Notes: generated by a model from the sequence alone, not told the origin. A stretch of 64,000 nt of DNA from Asterella californica (GCA_036924285.1 JAYKYS010000001.1:31681501-31745500), one strand, 5' to 3'. Shown: positions 9,548-22,114, counted from the first letter of the stretch. Made by a program: numbers and translations.

Positions 9548-12100
9548 CAAATGGTAGCAGTCTAGGCCATTCACGGATCTTACCCTTGCAAGCTTTTACC
9601 AAAGCTTTGATGATTGACGGATGACCTCGCTCGCTCTTGTCATTCCTCTCAGGATTGTAAGTAGTGGTTAACGCCAACTTGATTCCCAATAGCTTGAAGA
9701 ACTCAACTACTTTTTGTGAATCCAACTCACCCCTATCTGCAGTGATCTTTCCAACACACCCATACTTACAAATAACATCTTCAAGTAGAAAGCGGCAGAC
9801 ACTAGCAGTGGTCTTTGTCCTCAGGGCACGCCTTCAACTTGGTTAGATAGATCTTCTCTAGCCAAGACTAGATACCTCATTTGTCCAAGCCCAAATGGCA
9901 TAGTTACCAGATCCACTACCCATTTGTAATGAATGGCTAAAGGATAAGTAGGATGCAATCCATCATGATGGCATACATTGGAGTACATCTGGCAAGGTAT
10001 ACAAGATGAAACAAACTGTACTACATCCTTATACATACCCTTCCACCAATACTTCTCCTTCATCTTGGCAAATGTAGCCCAAACTCCTCTATGATCGGTC
10101 CATAGACTCTCATGGAACTCTTTGATCAACTTATGCTGCAATTCTAGGTCACATACCACCCGCTATGGTACACCTCCTTGTAGCTTAGGGCGCTTCCATA
10201 GATGTCCTCCATATAAAAAATAACCATAAGCTATTATACGAATCTTCTTCAAATCTGCATCAGACCAGCCTTCTTGTCTTTCCAATGAACTCAAATAGCG
10301 TCCAAGATCCAACCACTCGCCATGATACATAATTTCCTCAAATAACTCCAATGGAGCTGCAAAACAACTTCTATCCTTTCTAGCAAGAACACTAGAATAG
10401 AACTCTGTTCCCACATCCTCCTGGTCATCTATCATTTTCTTCTCACCGTAATACCTAGCCCTTGATAACATATTTACCACAGGATTGTCTTTTCCTACAA
10501 TATGTCTAAACTCTGGGTTCAAAGACTTGATATATGCTATCCACCTCAACATAGCAATATCTCGAGTTGTACAAGAGAGGTAAACAATCTATCTCCACAA
10601 CCCCAGGTGCTCCTATCAAGTATTCCTTGTCACTTTTCATCGCATTAACTATTCTCCATAACTCTCTCTTGACCTGAGGGTAGTCTCTCTATCGTGAACT
10701 GAATACTTTAGCACCAAAACGCACCACATATCTGTTTCCATCCTGATCATCTTGTCCTATAGTCCATCCAATGCCAATAGGACTAGTATCAACAGTAAGG
10801 ATAACAGATCTGCCCAACTCATATGTTACCTTTTGTAGAGTTGGTGGTGAAGACAACAGATCCTTCAACTTCTTCTAGACTCGCTTTGCTCCTCTTGCCA
10901 CTGAAATCTTTGCTCCTTCCTCAGCAACTTGTACAACGGATCCGCTACATGTGCAAAGTGTGGAGTCCATTTATGATAAAACACACATGCACCTAGAAAT
11001 CTTCTCACCTCAGTAACTGATCCACACGTCTCCTTCATCCTTCGAATGGCATCAACCTTGTTTGGACAAGGTTTCTGACCATAAGACCCACATAGGTGTC
11101 CCACTATTAACACCTCGTGTTCTCCAAATACACACTTTGCTCTTGATAAAGTCAAATGAACTTCCTCCAGTCGACTCAATATCTTATCACATTCAGCTAT
11201 GTGATCTGCAACAAACTTACTGCACTCTCTCTGATCCATTACCTCATTCTTCTCCTCTTCAACACATCCTCCTTTGATTGGCACATCATCAAGGAATGGC
11301 ATAGCTTTTTTCAGGAATGAAGTTCCTCAAAACTTTGTTCATGCCATTCATCATATGTGCTACAGAATTGGTAGCACCTTGCGACAAGGTACATCCTTAG
11401 TAATCCCAAAGGTGTCCTCATTGTAGTCAAGTCTCTACTATCAGAGGATAATTGAAACTGGTCATACCTTGAATATAGGTCTCTCATTGAATAGATAGCA
11501 CGACCAGCAAAAGCCTATGCAAACTCGTCTACAATAGGTCCTATACCCATATTCTTGATAGTCACCTTGTTAACTGGCTACATATCTTGAATGAATCTCA
11601 AAGCTCCACTCTTCTTCGGAATAGTAAACCATCTGCTAGAGTAGGGAGCTATAGATGGCTCCAAGATACCCATCTTAATCCTCTCATTGAGCAAGTCTAT
11701 CAACTTTGGTAGATGAGCTCTAGGTAGAGGAATAGGACATAGATTCCAAGGCACATGCGGTATAGTAAAGATTATCATAGATGCAACTACACTTGGATCT
11801 ACACATCCTACTTCATGTGACTCAAACGCGAATGCCTTACCATGCCTAGAGAGCATCTCCCTGAAGCTCTTCTTCTCTTGCTCGGTAAGAAATCCATCAC
11901 CTCCAATCTTCAGCTCCTTCAGTGTTGCTTCTGTGAACCGGTGCCCAATTCTTCTCGGGTCTCTGAGTGTCGGTTGTTGTGTAGCTTGCTGCATCTTCTG
12001 ATTGCAATCAAATGGTAAAGACAAAGCCACTGGTTTGACTTTTTTTGCCACTGACTTGTACTTTGGTCTCCACATACACCTCTTGCCCATCTATAAACTT
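9522..12100 (-). pseudogene. Pol remnant of family 2: RT, RNase H, integrase
   Basis: The frames read in pol order leftward. The N-terminal RT region is at about 12090-11578 (WFTIPKK, RFIQDM). FLDD and connection sequence lie at 11302-10865. A broken RNase H follows. The integrase HHCC finger and first catalytic Asp (WVVDLVTMP) are at 10159-9821, and the core tail (TTYNPERNDKSE) at 9725-9522. At least six stops or frameshifts divide the frame. The protein is clearly similar to the Pol at 8-2899 but forms a distinct subfamily. It cannot yield a working enzyme. Confidence 0.85.
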
Positions 12101-12534
12101 ATCAATTACATCATAAAGCTCCTTGGAGCTCACTCTCACCACTCTATCTACATCATCTGTAGAGCTTTTTAATATAGATTTCAACTCCCCTATAGTATCT
12201 ACCAAATACTATTCTTCAAACACTCCAGATATGCATTCATCTCCGACTAACTCTCCACAATCCCACAAAGACTGTTGTACATACTTCACATGTTGCCTCT
12301 CAAACCTCTTCAGATTCTCAACCTTCTTATAACACACTGATCCACATGACGTCAATCCTAAGAAGCTAGTGGTTAAAGCTTCTTGCTCTACTGGATCAAG
12401 CGAGAATCCTATCTCTACTGTATCGTTGAAGTCTCGCTCTTCAATGATACTCTGCCAAAATCCCTAGACTCTCTAAACTCTTGAATAATCTTAGGTAGTG
12501 GACGGTCTCTCAAGCTATCACGATTCCTCTCATG

Positions 12535-12905
12535 TTATGCAGCAACGATCAAAAACTGAACAGTTCTTTTGCCATCTCTACTACGTATCCTAGCATAGGC
12601 TGAACCATCATCCATAACTCGTGTCTCCATTCTAACAGCAGTAATGTAAGGCTGCCCTAGAATGATAGGATAGGTTGACATGTCTTGTACAAAGAAATTC
12701 TTAACATCACTGATATCACCCACAGTTATCTTGATGTTGGGACAAGCACCATAGAGTTCTCTCCTCTGGTTGTTGGCAGCACGGATAAGTCATTCATGGT
12801 CGGTGTCTATGGACCACCTCCCACGCTTGTACACCTCCTTAGACATCAGATTAATCTCTGAGCCATGATCAATCAACGCCATCACAGGTTCCTCTAGATC
12901 TCACA
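12535..12905 (-). pseudogene. retroviral-type aspartic protease remnant
   Basis: Minus-strand codons near 12880-12850 give ALIDHGSEINLM, the active-site motif with DHG in place of D[ST]G that is common in some plant and fungal Ty3/gypsy elements. The frame continues to a YPIILGQPYI motif, matching the second conserved Ile-Leu-Gly strand. It lies between gag and RT as expected. A frameshift near 12900 separates it from the upstream frame. Confidence 0.65.
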
Positions 12906-14783
12906 GCTTCACTAAGGTTTCTGTGGTTGCTCTTGCCAATGGTTGTGAGAGTATGGCTCTTCTGTGATGCTTCCACCTCATCTTCAAACCTCACGTGCTG
13001 ATACGATCTCCCCTCTGATACTTGAGAGCAGTAACCAGCATTCTCATCTTCCTCATCTTTTGACAGTTTGGTCCCTAGAACATTAAACGTATCTGTTTCA
13101 CCCAAAATCTGACGTTTTCTCTTGATGATATCTATGATAATCTCATGGAACTCACGCTTTGCTATCCCAAGAATCTCACCATAGGTAAACTCAACCTTCC
13201 CATTCAAGATACGATTCTCTAACACCTGCTTCAAGTTTGTAGCAATCTCAATGTCAGACTGAAGTTTGTATGCAGGCATCTTACCTTTCTCCTTGTTTCT
13301 CTCCTTCTCCTTTGGTGTTGTAGATGGTAGATCTTCCATGGTCTCCTCCCGAGTAGGTGTTGTCTCCTGTCTTGTCTTTGGTCTAGCCCTTTCACTCCTT
13401 GTAGCAGACCGTTTGGCTGTAGAAGCCTCACCTGCATCCTCCCTCCTACGTTTTTCTTCTAGTATAGCTTCATGATGACTTTGTGCAACATAAGCATGCA
13501 CTAACATAGTATCCACAAGGTCATTTCATCCTGTAGCTTCTCGAAATGAGTTGCCAACTCTCCGTAGCACATCTTTGTCTAGCTCTGTTCTAGCTACGGA
13601 CCTTACTACATTAGACCACAACTCAGTAGTCTCTTTCTCTCTCTCCATTTCCACTTTCACTCCACACGTAGAAGCATTCGCAAGAGAAACATCATGTGAT
13701 GCTGATATCTCATTCACAAGTCTCTTCATACCACCCTTGCCAAAGTTGATCCCTAGCATCATCCCAATCTCTCTCAAATGGATTTTATCATCTTTGAAGA
13801 AGATAAGATCCTTCCTCAATGCATCTGAAAACTCCCCACAATCTCTTCTTACATGTTCTAGGCTATCGTATCATATACAACGATGAACAAAGCCTTCTCT
13901 CATCTGAGGTCTCTGCATAGAAGGCTGTACATTCTGCTCCTTCTCTTCTAACCTAGTGAGCTTAAGCTTAAGCTTCTTCATGCCCTTAATCAACTCATTA
14001 AGCGGTGAGTCTTCTTCTCTAGCAATTACCAAAGCGAGCTTAGTAGGCAACTACTTGACAGGAATTATCATAGGTGTTGCTTCACTTACCATCACCTTGT
14101 CCCTTCTTGTCTATCTCTTGGTCAGCAAAGGGACAGCCTCTTCAACCTCCTTCCACTCAGTCTTCAATCCTCTCTCCTCACTCTTGTCTTCCACCAACAA
14201 CTCAAGCTTCTCCTGAGTAGTCATGTTCGCTGCTTGTAAGAAAATCTCTGTCTTCTCCACCTCTAGTGTAAGCTTCTTTGTCTTAGAAAGCTAAGCATAT
14301 TGACGATCAAACTCCTTTAACAACTCATTTACAGACAAACCTTTGTTGGGCTTAACCACCCACTCCAAGAACGTTCTCTTGGTCACCCTCTCTGAATCTT
14401 CAGTGTAGTAGTCCTCCTTCAAAGCTCGCATAAAGCTCTCCCAACTCTGTCCTTGCTGCTGCTTGAGTTGCTTCACACACCCACGAATCTCAGGGACAAC
14501 AGCAAATTCAAAGTTCTCCACCATCTCCTTCTCAAGTACCTTGTTCACCTCCATCTCCCTAGCTTAGTATCGCACGTACTTGGAAATATTGTCCCCTTGA
14601 ACTGGTCCATCTGGTGCACCACAGATTGCAACGCCTTGGTTGCTAATACCTCCTTCCTCTCTATGCTCTGCTGCTGCTGCATAAACATGTGAAAAGCTTG
14701 GACATCTTCATTATAGCAGCATCAAACTGAACAGGTTGCTGAGCAGCAGTAGCACCTCCACTTGATGATCCTTGGTTGGCCAT
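12869..14783 (-). pseudogene. Gag remnant of family 2
   Basis: The likely start is the ATG at 14783-14781 (MANQGSSSGG). Downstream frames at 14554-14291 (EFAVVPEIRGCVKQL, SWESFMRALKEDYY) resemble retrotransposon Gag. At 13819-13526 and 13516-12869 there are charged Glu/Lys/Arg-rich stretches, including a KRSATRSERARPK segment. Two or more frameshifts and several stops divide it. I see no clear CCHC knuckle. The assignment rests on position between PBS and protease and on general Gag character. Confidence 0.6.
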
Positions 14784-14831
14784 GGTATCTGATCCTGTAA
14801 CACTCTCAAGAAAACTCCCACCCTAGGTGTA

Positions 14832-14848
14832 TCACGTCGAGTTCACCA
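14832..14848 (-). other. primer-binding site of family 2 element
   Basis: The reverse complement is identical to the 17 nt at 4552-4568. It lies 11 nt inside the 5' LTR end at 14860, further than the 3 nt seen in family 1. The same tRNA-Trp assignment applies. Confidence 0.6.
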
Positions 14849-14859
14849 AAAAGAGAGTA

Positions 14860-16245
14860 TGTCGGAGTGTGATCCGTCTACCTAAGAAATCACTAGGCTT
14901 CTAGCTGTGGTTGTTTACTCAAGAGGTTGGCTTTCAGGTTACAACATAGGTCACACATGTGTGTAAGATCCTCTAATATGCTTAGAAAGCGGAATTTAGG
15001 TCTAACTAGCAATAATAAGATCATATGGTGAACTTTAAAACTCACGGAGAGGAAAACTATGAAGGTTTAGATTTCTAAACTTCTCCTACATGTATATGAG
15101 GTCCTATTGAGCACACACACGAAGTTTCAGCCTGAGGTCAAATTCTAGCACCGAGATGTGGACAGAAAAGTTCTGAGTAAGAAAATTACGGCAATTTCTG
15201 GTACCCAGGCGGCTATTCCGACCTATAACAGAAAATTGACTCTATCACTTTCAAAGATTCTTACAGGATTTGGATTCGACAGGATGCTGAACACCCCTGT
15301 GAAGTTGGGTCTCCTGATTGTACACGGTTCTCCAGATCTCGTTCTTTGAAGTTGCTGCTCTAGATTGAGAGCTTTTCAGACCTCCTCTGCTTCAGCTGCC
15401 GCGCTGGATTACTCACTCACTCAAATGATTTGAAACTTTTTTCACAGTCGTAGCCCTGCTGACAGTGAATGCAACCGTAAAGGGTTCAAGCAATTTCCTC
15501 AGTTCTGCTGCAAGTGACACTGAAAACCCTAAATCTAACAAAAGTGATTCAATTCTGGCACAATTCTAACTTCAGTTCGTCATAACTCCCTCTTTATTGC
15601 TTCAAATCGATCAAGAATTTCATTGAAAGTGCTTGGCACGACGAGCTCTACCCTCCTGTGCTCTCAGATTTTGAAGTCCCCTCACCAAATGTGCGAACTC
15701 CCCTTTAGACCCATGCTTCAAAGTTTTGAGTTTTACAAAAGATAAAAATGGACCAATGGGAGTTCATAGCTCCACTTGGTTGTCCTGTAGTGCCCTAATC
15801 CACATGGCAACTTAACTTCACTCATAAGTTACCACGTCTGTCCCCTAAAGTGCCAATGAAATCTTAACTTTCATGCGAAGACATGTAGAACAACACGTAA
15901 CCTTGAAGGTAAACTTAAATAAGCTAGAAAGCATGCATGGGCGACATGTAAGTACAACCCATGAGCTTAAACTCTACCCACATGGTAGACCTGAAGTTAT
16001 GTACCTTGACAACATAGATAAGTATGAATCACTTGCACAAGCTTACAAGTGCTCGAACAAGATAGATGACATACTATCAACCTACTAGAACTCGAAATAT
16101 ATAACATAATGGTGTTAACACCGTACGCAAAGGTGTCAAACATAATCATAAAGGACTAGAAGTAATAATATGAGCTAACTTCTAGAATTAATAAACTCAA
16201 GTGTCGGAGTAGAAGTCAAGCACGTAGCCGCCAAGTAGCACGACA
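14860..16245 (-). repeat. 5' LTR of family 2 element
   Basis: This 1386-bp partner of 7707-9091 begins TGTCGGAGTGTG and ends GTAGCACGACA in plus-strand order. Substitutions and small indels against the other LTR are scattered throughout. Confidence 0.9.
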
Positions 16246-17692
16246 ACGGACTCACTTGCCTAAACTAGTGGAGTTGCTGAATGAGAAGATGCGGATGAAG
16301 ATCTTGGAGCCGTCGTTTGCACCGTATTCGAGCAGATGGTTTACAATACCTAAGAAGAATGGGTCGTTGCGATTCATCCAAGACATGCAACCGATGAATG
16401 TAGTAACAATAAAAAATGATGGGGTGAGGCCGATTGTGGATGAGTTTGATGAAGCGTTTGTAGGAAGAGCGATTTACTCAATGGGAGATCTTTACTCAGG
16501 GTATGATCAGTTTCAACTAACGGAGGAGAGCAGAAGCTTCACGACAATGAGGACACCTTTGGGGTTGGTTAGGATGTGTACTTTATCGCAAAGAGCTACC
16601 AACTCGGTAGCACATATGATGAATGAGATGAATAGGGTTCTAAGGGACTTCATCCCTGAAAAGACGATGTCGTTCTTGGATGACATCCCCATCAAGAGAT
16701 GTGTAGAATATGAAGCATTAGATCAGAGGGGGTGTCGGCGATAGGTTACGGATCACATCATAGACTGTGAGAAGATCTTATCTCGACTTGAAGAAGTTCA
16801 TCTTACGTTGTCAGGTGCGAAGTCTACATTTGGGGTTAGAGAGCTTTTGATCGTTGGTCATTTGTGTAGATCATTCGTTCGGAAGCCAGATCCGAACAAA
16901 GTGGATACGATTGGGAGGATGAAGGAGGTTTGTAACTCGTTAACAGAAATAAGAAGATTTTTGGGTGCTTGTGTATTCTATCACATTTGGATTCTTCATT
17001 ATGCGCATGTGGCGGATCCGTTGTATGGATTGTTGCGTAAGGGTCATAAGTTTAGATGGGAGGAAGAGCATACTGATGCGCTACGGAAGCTGAAGTCTTA
17101 ACTATCATCTTCTCCAGTTCAGAGAAGGATTGATTACAAAGGTGCTAGGCCGGTGGTTCTTACTATGGATACAAGTCCAGTTGCAATTGGATGGGCAGAC
17201 GGACAAGATGATGAGGATGGAGATATGTTTGCGGTTAGGTTCAGAGCAAAGGTGTTAAGCGTCCGTCAACGTGCATACTCACAAGTGAAGAGAGAACTAT
17301 AAGGTATTGTTTCAGCCATGAAAACTGAGAAAGAGTATTTGATTGGAGCAGCAGTCGTGGTTGAAAATGATTGCTTGTCGTTGTTAGGGATGATCCAAAT
17401 TGTTCAACTCCTGATATTGCGATGTTACGATGGATCGCATATATCAATTCGTTGAATCCGGAGTTTAGACATATCGTAGGGAAGGATAAGCTGATGGCGG
17501 ATATGTTATCTCGGGCTCGATATGATGGGGAGGATGAGATGGTTGAAGATATTGACAACGTGAGTACAATGTTCTATTCGATTGCACAAACAGGAAAGGA
17601 ATATGAGTTATTTGTTGAAGGGTTGTATGATGGTGATTTTCTTGATATCGAGAGGTACCTTAGAACGATGGTTAAGCAGGCAGATCGGATGG
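16246..17692 (+). pseudogene. pol fragment 2 of composite element
   Basis: It resumes the RT reading at the segment following the 7706 breakpoint. The frame at 16256-16744 contains WFTIPKK, RFIQDMQ and SFLDDIPIK. The frame at 16808-17101 covers the RT connection. RNase H remnants follow, and 17371-17721 includes the IVGKDKLMADMLS motif. Several stops are present, for example TAG at 16742. It breaks at 17692 inside the segment between RNase H and the integrase zinc finger, where a solo LTR is inserted. Confidence 0.85.
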
Positions 17693-19697
17693 TGTCGTGT
17701 CGTGGACCGGATCTTATCTGAAATTTAGACTCTGATGCTTGTCGCTCCAAAGACACTCATGGGAAAAGCAAACTAGGTCTCAGCTTACAAACTTTTGGCA
17801 CAATTTTGGATCTCCACTTTCATCGTATCAGTAGATAGAGCTCTTTGTCAGCACTCCATAGGCACTTCGTCTACTTCGTTTGAACGCATAGTGGAGAAAT
17901 TACAAGACTCGAAAGATGGAGAAAACAAGCTAAGCCACAGCTTACAAGCTTTTGGCACAACTTCAAATCTTCCTTTTCGTCGCATCGATGGATAGAGCTC
18001 ATTGTCAGTTTTCCATTAGCATCTTGTTTACTTCGTTTGGACGCCTAGTGGAGAAGTTACAAGACTCGAAAGATGGGGAGGACAAGCTAAGCCCCAGCTT
18101 ATGAGCTTTTGGCGCAACTTCGGATCTTCGTTTTCATTTCATCAATGGGTAGAGCTCGTTGTTAGTTTTCCATGGGCACCTTGTTTTGTTTCGTTTGGAC
18201 GTCTAGTGAAGAAGTTATGCGACTCGAAAGAGAGAAAAATCAAGCTAAGCCCTAGTTTACTTGTTGACTGGGTATTAGTGGCTCCAGGCGTTATGTTAAA
18301 GACGCAAGGGACCTGCTTCCGGATTATGAGAGAACTTCGTACGTACAAAGACTGACGCAAGAGGGCAACTTAAGGTCTAGCTTGCACCTACGACCTATCA
18401 ATGGACGGTTCATGAGATTTGGAGATCCAATATAAGCGCGCAAGGCGTCGTTGGATTTAGATCGCCACATGCTACGCATTGGTTAAGACGGTTTGGGAAG
18501 AAGTCGATCGAGGAGTGTGTTCTAAAAGAAATTGAGACGCAGGAGGGAGATTGAGAGATTTTAGTTACTTGTGGATGAGAGTTGGATTGTTTGGACCGGT
18601 CCAGAGTCCAAACTTATTGTCCTTGGACCCATCGGGATCAGAACACCGAATTCTACAAGAAATTGAAGAGCGGTTCAGGAGTTTTGAGTGAAATTGGCTC
18701 GCAAGAAAACATTTGCGTCAGATTTTCGTTCGCTTGCGACCTGAGATTGGATTGTTTTTCACGATCGGTGAGCCAAGCTTTTTGTTCTTGGTGCCTACGT
18801 GATCAGGGAGTGTTCATCTACGCATAGGAGAAGATCGTGTGTGGATTGGATTGTTGGTTTGGGTGTGGTGCGCGAGTTTGAGCTGCATGGAGTCGATTTA
18901 CATCGTTTTTTTGCAACATACGACTAAATTTCTTGCGTGGTTTTACAAGAGGAACTCCAAACGACTTGTTTGGAGTCTCATTGGGTTTAGGGTAGCTAGA
19001 TCTACTCTACTAGAGCAGACGAATATCAGTTTAGACGATCCGTTTGTGTGATGTGTGCGAGTTTAAGCCGCAAGGAGGAGTTTTTGAAGGTTCGATCACT
19101 TGCGATCGAAATCCGATGATCTCTTGGCTATGGGGAGTCTTATCTGATAGTTCTTGAGACCAACGGAGTCAAAGAAGAAGACCCTACCGACATCTGAAGA
19201 CCGTTTGACGAAAGGAGAAAGTTCTCAAATAGACTTTTTTGGTTATTTCGCTATGGGTTTCGTCCTTTTAGGTTCGTTAGGGACTTAGTTGGTTGTGTAT
19301 GGCTTGTGGTAGCTAGCTTTAACCAAAAGCTTGTACATGGATGTGGTTTAAACTTGGGTTTCAATCGTGTGATATTGGTGTAGCTCTTTTTGTTAGCAAA
19401 GAGAAGTTTCTCTTGCTTTGAGCTACGCTTCGATGGTTTTGGATCAGGGTTGTGATTTAGGGGTTTGTTTTAGAGGCTTCGAAGCAAGTTACAAACCGCT
19501 CTGGTCTATTTTTCAGTTCTGTGCTTTGAGGAGAAAGAATCGGCAGTGTACATACATTTTGAGTTGGTATATATTGCAATGATCGTTTTCGTGGTTGTTC
19601 GTCTCTGTCTTGTCTCTGTTCAGCACATAACATCTCCACAGCCAGGAACCTCACGTTTTCCTAGACATTCTTCATGCAAGAAAAATCCGACTTGACA
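17693..19697 (+). repeat. solo LTR, family 1, inserted in pol
   Basis: This 2005-bp LTR (TGTCGTGTCG ... CGACTTGACA) has no internal region attached. It sits between two adjacent pol segments: AAGCAGGCAGATCGGATGG on the left and ACAGATGAGAGG on the right. The flanks overlap by four pol positions (ATGG/ACAG), compatible with a small, mutated target duplication. It is the longest family 1 LTR here and contains the about 430 bp missing from 2974-4548. LTR-LTR recombination is the usual origin. Confidence 0.85.
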
Positions 19698-21100
19698 ACA
19701 GATGAGAGGTTTTAGAGCGATTGAAGGATGGCCTATAATTTCATGTCACAGGATGGGTTTCTTTAAAAGCGACCGAAGCAGAAAGGTGAGGTATCGCTAC
19801 GAGTGATTTGCAACAAGAAGATCAATAGAAGTTGCTCAAGGCGTTCCATGAGAGTCTTTGGGCTGGACATCGAGGGATTTGAGCCACTTTTACAAAGATA
19901 AAAGAGCGATATTGGTGGAAAAACATGTACATGGATGTTCTATCTTTTGTGGAGTCTTGTTTGACGTGTCAGATGTATTCGGACATCCGACATCGTGAGG
20001 GATTACACCCGACTTACTCGTTGGCAATCCACTTCAAGTCGGTTGTAGACTTGATGACTATGCTAGTTGGATTGTGGTAGATAGATACTTGGTACTTGCT
20101 AGAGAAGATCTTTCAAATCAAGTAGAGGGTATGGCGCTTCGGACAAAGACAACTGAAGGGGTATGTTGATTTCTCTTGGAAGAGGTTGTTTGCCTATATG
20201 GATGTGTGAGAAAGATCACTGTAGATTGGGGAGAGTTAGATGCACATGAGGCTCGTGAATTCTTTGCAATGTGTGGGAGGAGGTTGTCGTTGACAACTGC
20301 ATTCAACCCCAAAGGGAATGCCAAGAGTGAATGTGGTCATCCGTCCATTGAGAAAGCTTTGGTGAAGACCTGCAATGGAAAGGTGTGGGAGTGGTCTCGA
20401 CTCTTACCATTTGCATTATGGGTAGATTGAACCACGCATAGCTCGGTGACAGGTTACATGCTACTGGAACTTATCACAGGTCAAAAACCTATCATGTCGA
20501 TTGAAGAACATGTTCTGACATGGAGTGTATTACCTTGGGAAGACAATCTGACTAGGGAAGAGCTTCTTGCTATTCGAATTAGGCAGTTAGAGAGAAGACC
20601 TGAGGATATCCAAGTTGCTTTGGATAGACTACGAGAAGCACGGTGAAGAATAAGGTTAGATTTGATCAACGACATCATTTGAGACCTAGAGAAATCAAGG
20701 AAGGTGATTGGGTCTTAGCCTATGACAACAGTCTAGACAACCAGCATAGTGTACTCCAGAAGTTTTCCAGGTGATGGTTTGGTCCGTATATGATGAAGGA
20801 GGTTCATGACGATGCAACTTACGTCCTGCAAGAGTTGGACAGGACTTACGTCTTGCAATGAGCTTGAAGGTGCCAGTGGCAGATAAAGGTGTCAAGATTT
20901 TCAAAAAGAGAGATGAAGAGGTCTACCTAGTAGATATCTTGACAGAGTTTCATTTTGAAGATGAGGATTATGCAGAAGACCTTGCAGATGAGGTTGGCTA
21001 CGATGAGAAGTAGGGCGATATGACAAAGTTCGTGTCGGTCCACTCCTTGGTTGGTATCTCTGGTGCATACCGAAGGATGCCCAGGTTTGGAGGGGATGGA
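19698..21100 (+). pseudogene. pol fragment 3 of composite element (integrase and tail)
   Basis: Homology resumes at the DERF segment and continues through the integrase finger, core and GPY/F-type tail to the PPT at about 21090. Stops and frameshifts are dense. Recognisable open pieces are 20176-20430 (HEAREFFAMCG, FNPKGNAKSE) and 20446-20646 (ELITGQKPIM, WSVLPWEDN). A small local duplication of ACTTACGTCxTGCAA occurs at 20816-20865. This is non-functional. Confidence 0.85.
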
Positions 21101-21344
21101 TGTCGTGTCATGGGTCAGCTCCTACTTGAAATTCATACTTCGATGCTTGTCGCTCCAAAGACACTCATGAAAAAAGCAAGCTAGGTCTCAGCTTACGAGC
21201 TTTTGACACAATTTCGAATCTCCACTTTCATCGTATCAGTGGATCGAGCTCCTTGTCAACATTCTATAGGCATTTTGTCCACTTCGTTTGGACGCCTAGT
21301 GGAGAAGCAACAAGACTCGAAAGATGGAGAAAACAAGCTAAGCC
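21101..21344 (+). repeat. truncated 3' LTR of composite element
   Basis: TGTCGTGTCATGGG follows a PPT-like AGGGGATGGA. The sequence matches the first about 244 bp of the family 1 LTR, including the start of the 157-bp array, then switches at 21344/21345 to copia gag sequence. Confidence 0.8.
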
Positions 21345-22019
21345 TCGATGACTGATTGCCACCTTGTCGATTGTTATCGTTGTTGCGCTGGTTGTTGTTG
21401 TTGCGCTTACGTTCAATCATTTCCTCTTGGATGAGGAAGATGATAAGCTCTTGTAGTGAGAGATTTGGGCTTGTTCTCATCACTTGCAAGAATAAGTGGT
21501 CGTTGTTGGGCATGCTGCTCATCAATGTGAGGACTTGCTCCTCGTTGTCAACTACCAATCCAGCTGAAATCATCCATTGGAGAAGAGACTTGAAGTTGTT
21601 CACATGTTGAATGACTATCTCATTGGGTTTCATCTTTAAAACCTGCAACTTCTCTCTTAAATGCATCTTGGTCACCATGTCTTGACCAGTGAAGTGTTTG
21701 GTCAAAGTGGTTCATGCATCATTCGACGTTGTACAAAATATTATATGTCCTGCAACATTGTATTCGCAGCATTCGTTGATTGCTGCGAGTGCATTAATGT
21801 CACGTTGATCCCAATCTGCGATACTGCTGGCTCCAGTAGCAGGAAGAAAGACGAGTACCACAGTATCCCAAGAGTCGCGGCGTGCGATCTTTTCGCATTC
21901 TCTTTCACGATGTCAAGCACACAATGGATCCTGAGTCGCAAGATTATCTTGTATTTCCAAAGCGTGAAGTAAATGCCGTTGAATTTAGCCCAACCTTTGA
22001 TGTCAAAAAGAATAGACAT
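21345..22019 (-). pseudogene. Ty1/copia Gag fragment
   Basis: The minus strand gives an N-terminal frame at 22019-21741 (FDIKGWAKFNG, FTLWKYKIILRLR). After a frameshift, 21705-21345 reads KHFTGQDMVTKMHLREKLQ, MSSMPNNDHLFLQ and an Asn/Gln-rich end. This is the UBN2-type Gag of plant copia elements, with the usual tryptophan-containing W-K opening and the L-x-M/L-R-x-x-L helix. The zinc knuckle and pol are absent because the sequence ends at the LTR junction. It lies about 95 bp beyond the last codon of the immune-receptor gene. Confidence 0.75.
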
Positions 22020-22114
22020 TCTGTATCAGACTGATCGCTGGAACAATAAAGTTCTGTTAACGAAAGTACATAATTTTATTGCATGAAACGTACTTCTCGT
22101 ACACTGCTCTATTC

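Larger units (their letters stand above)
7707..16245 (-). mobile_element. complete Ty3/gypsy element, family 2, nested in opposite orientation
   Basis: Two similar LTRs (7707-9091 and 14860-16245) bracket a 5768-bp interior whose gag, protease, RT, RNase H and integrase remnants all read on the minus strand. LTR ends are TGTCG...CGACA. The PBS lies inside the right LTR and a PPT inside the left LTR, fixing the direction. The flanks are adjacent codons of another element's pol. The four flanking bases (GCGT left, ACGG right) cover the same four pol positions, so a 4-bp target duplication that has since mutated is plausible. The interior carries many stops and frameshifts and has lost most of the Pol C-terminus. 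The LTRs differ visibly, so it is not a recent insertion. Confidence 0.9.
2974..21344 (+). mobile_element. composite Ty3/gypsy element with two nested insertions
   Basis: Read on the plus strand, the order is 5' LTR (2974-4548), PBS, a leader with a coiled-coil ORF (4549-7620), pol fragment (7621-7706), inserted reverse element (7707-16245), pol (16246-17692), inserted solo LTR (17693-19697), pol end (19698-21100) and a truncated 3' LTR (21101-21344). Pol sequence resumes in register across both insertions, which is what shows the nesting. The gag, protease and N-terminal RT regions normally upstream of pol are missing. The copy is decayed throughout by stops and frameshifts. Confidence 0.8.

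Noticed and set aside
9086..9565. 159-codon plus-strand Ser-rich ORF
   Set aside because: It is the antisense of the duplicated acidic Pol tail of the nested minus-strand element.
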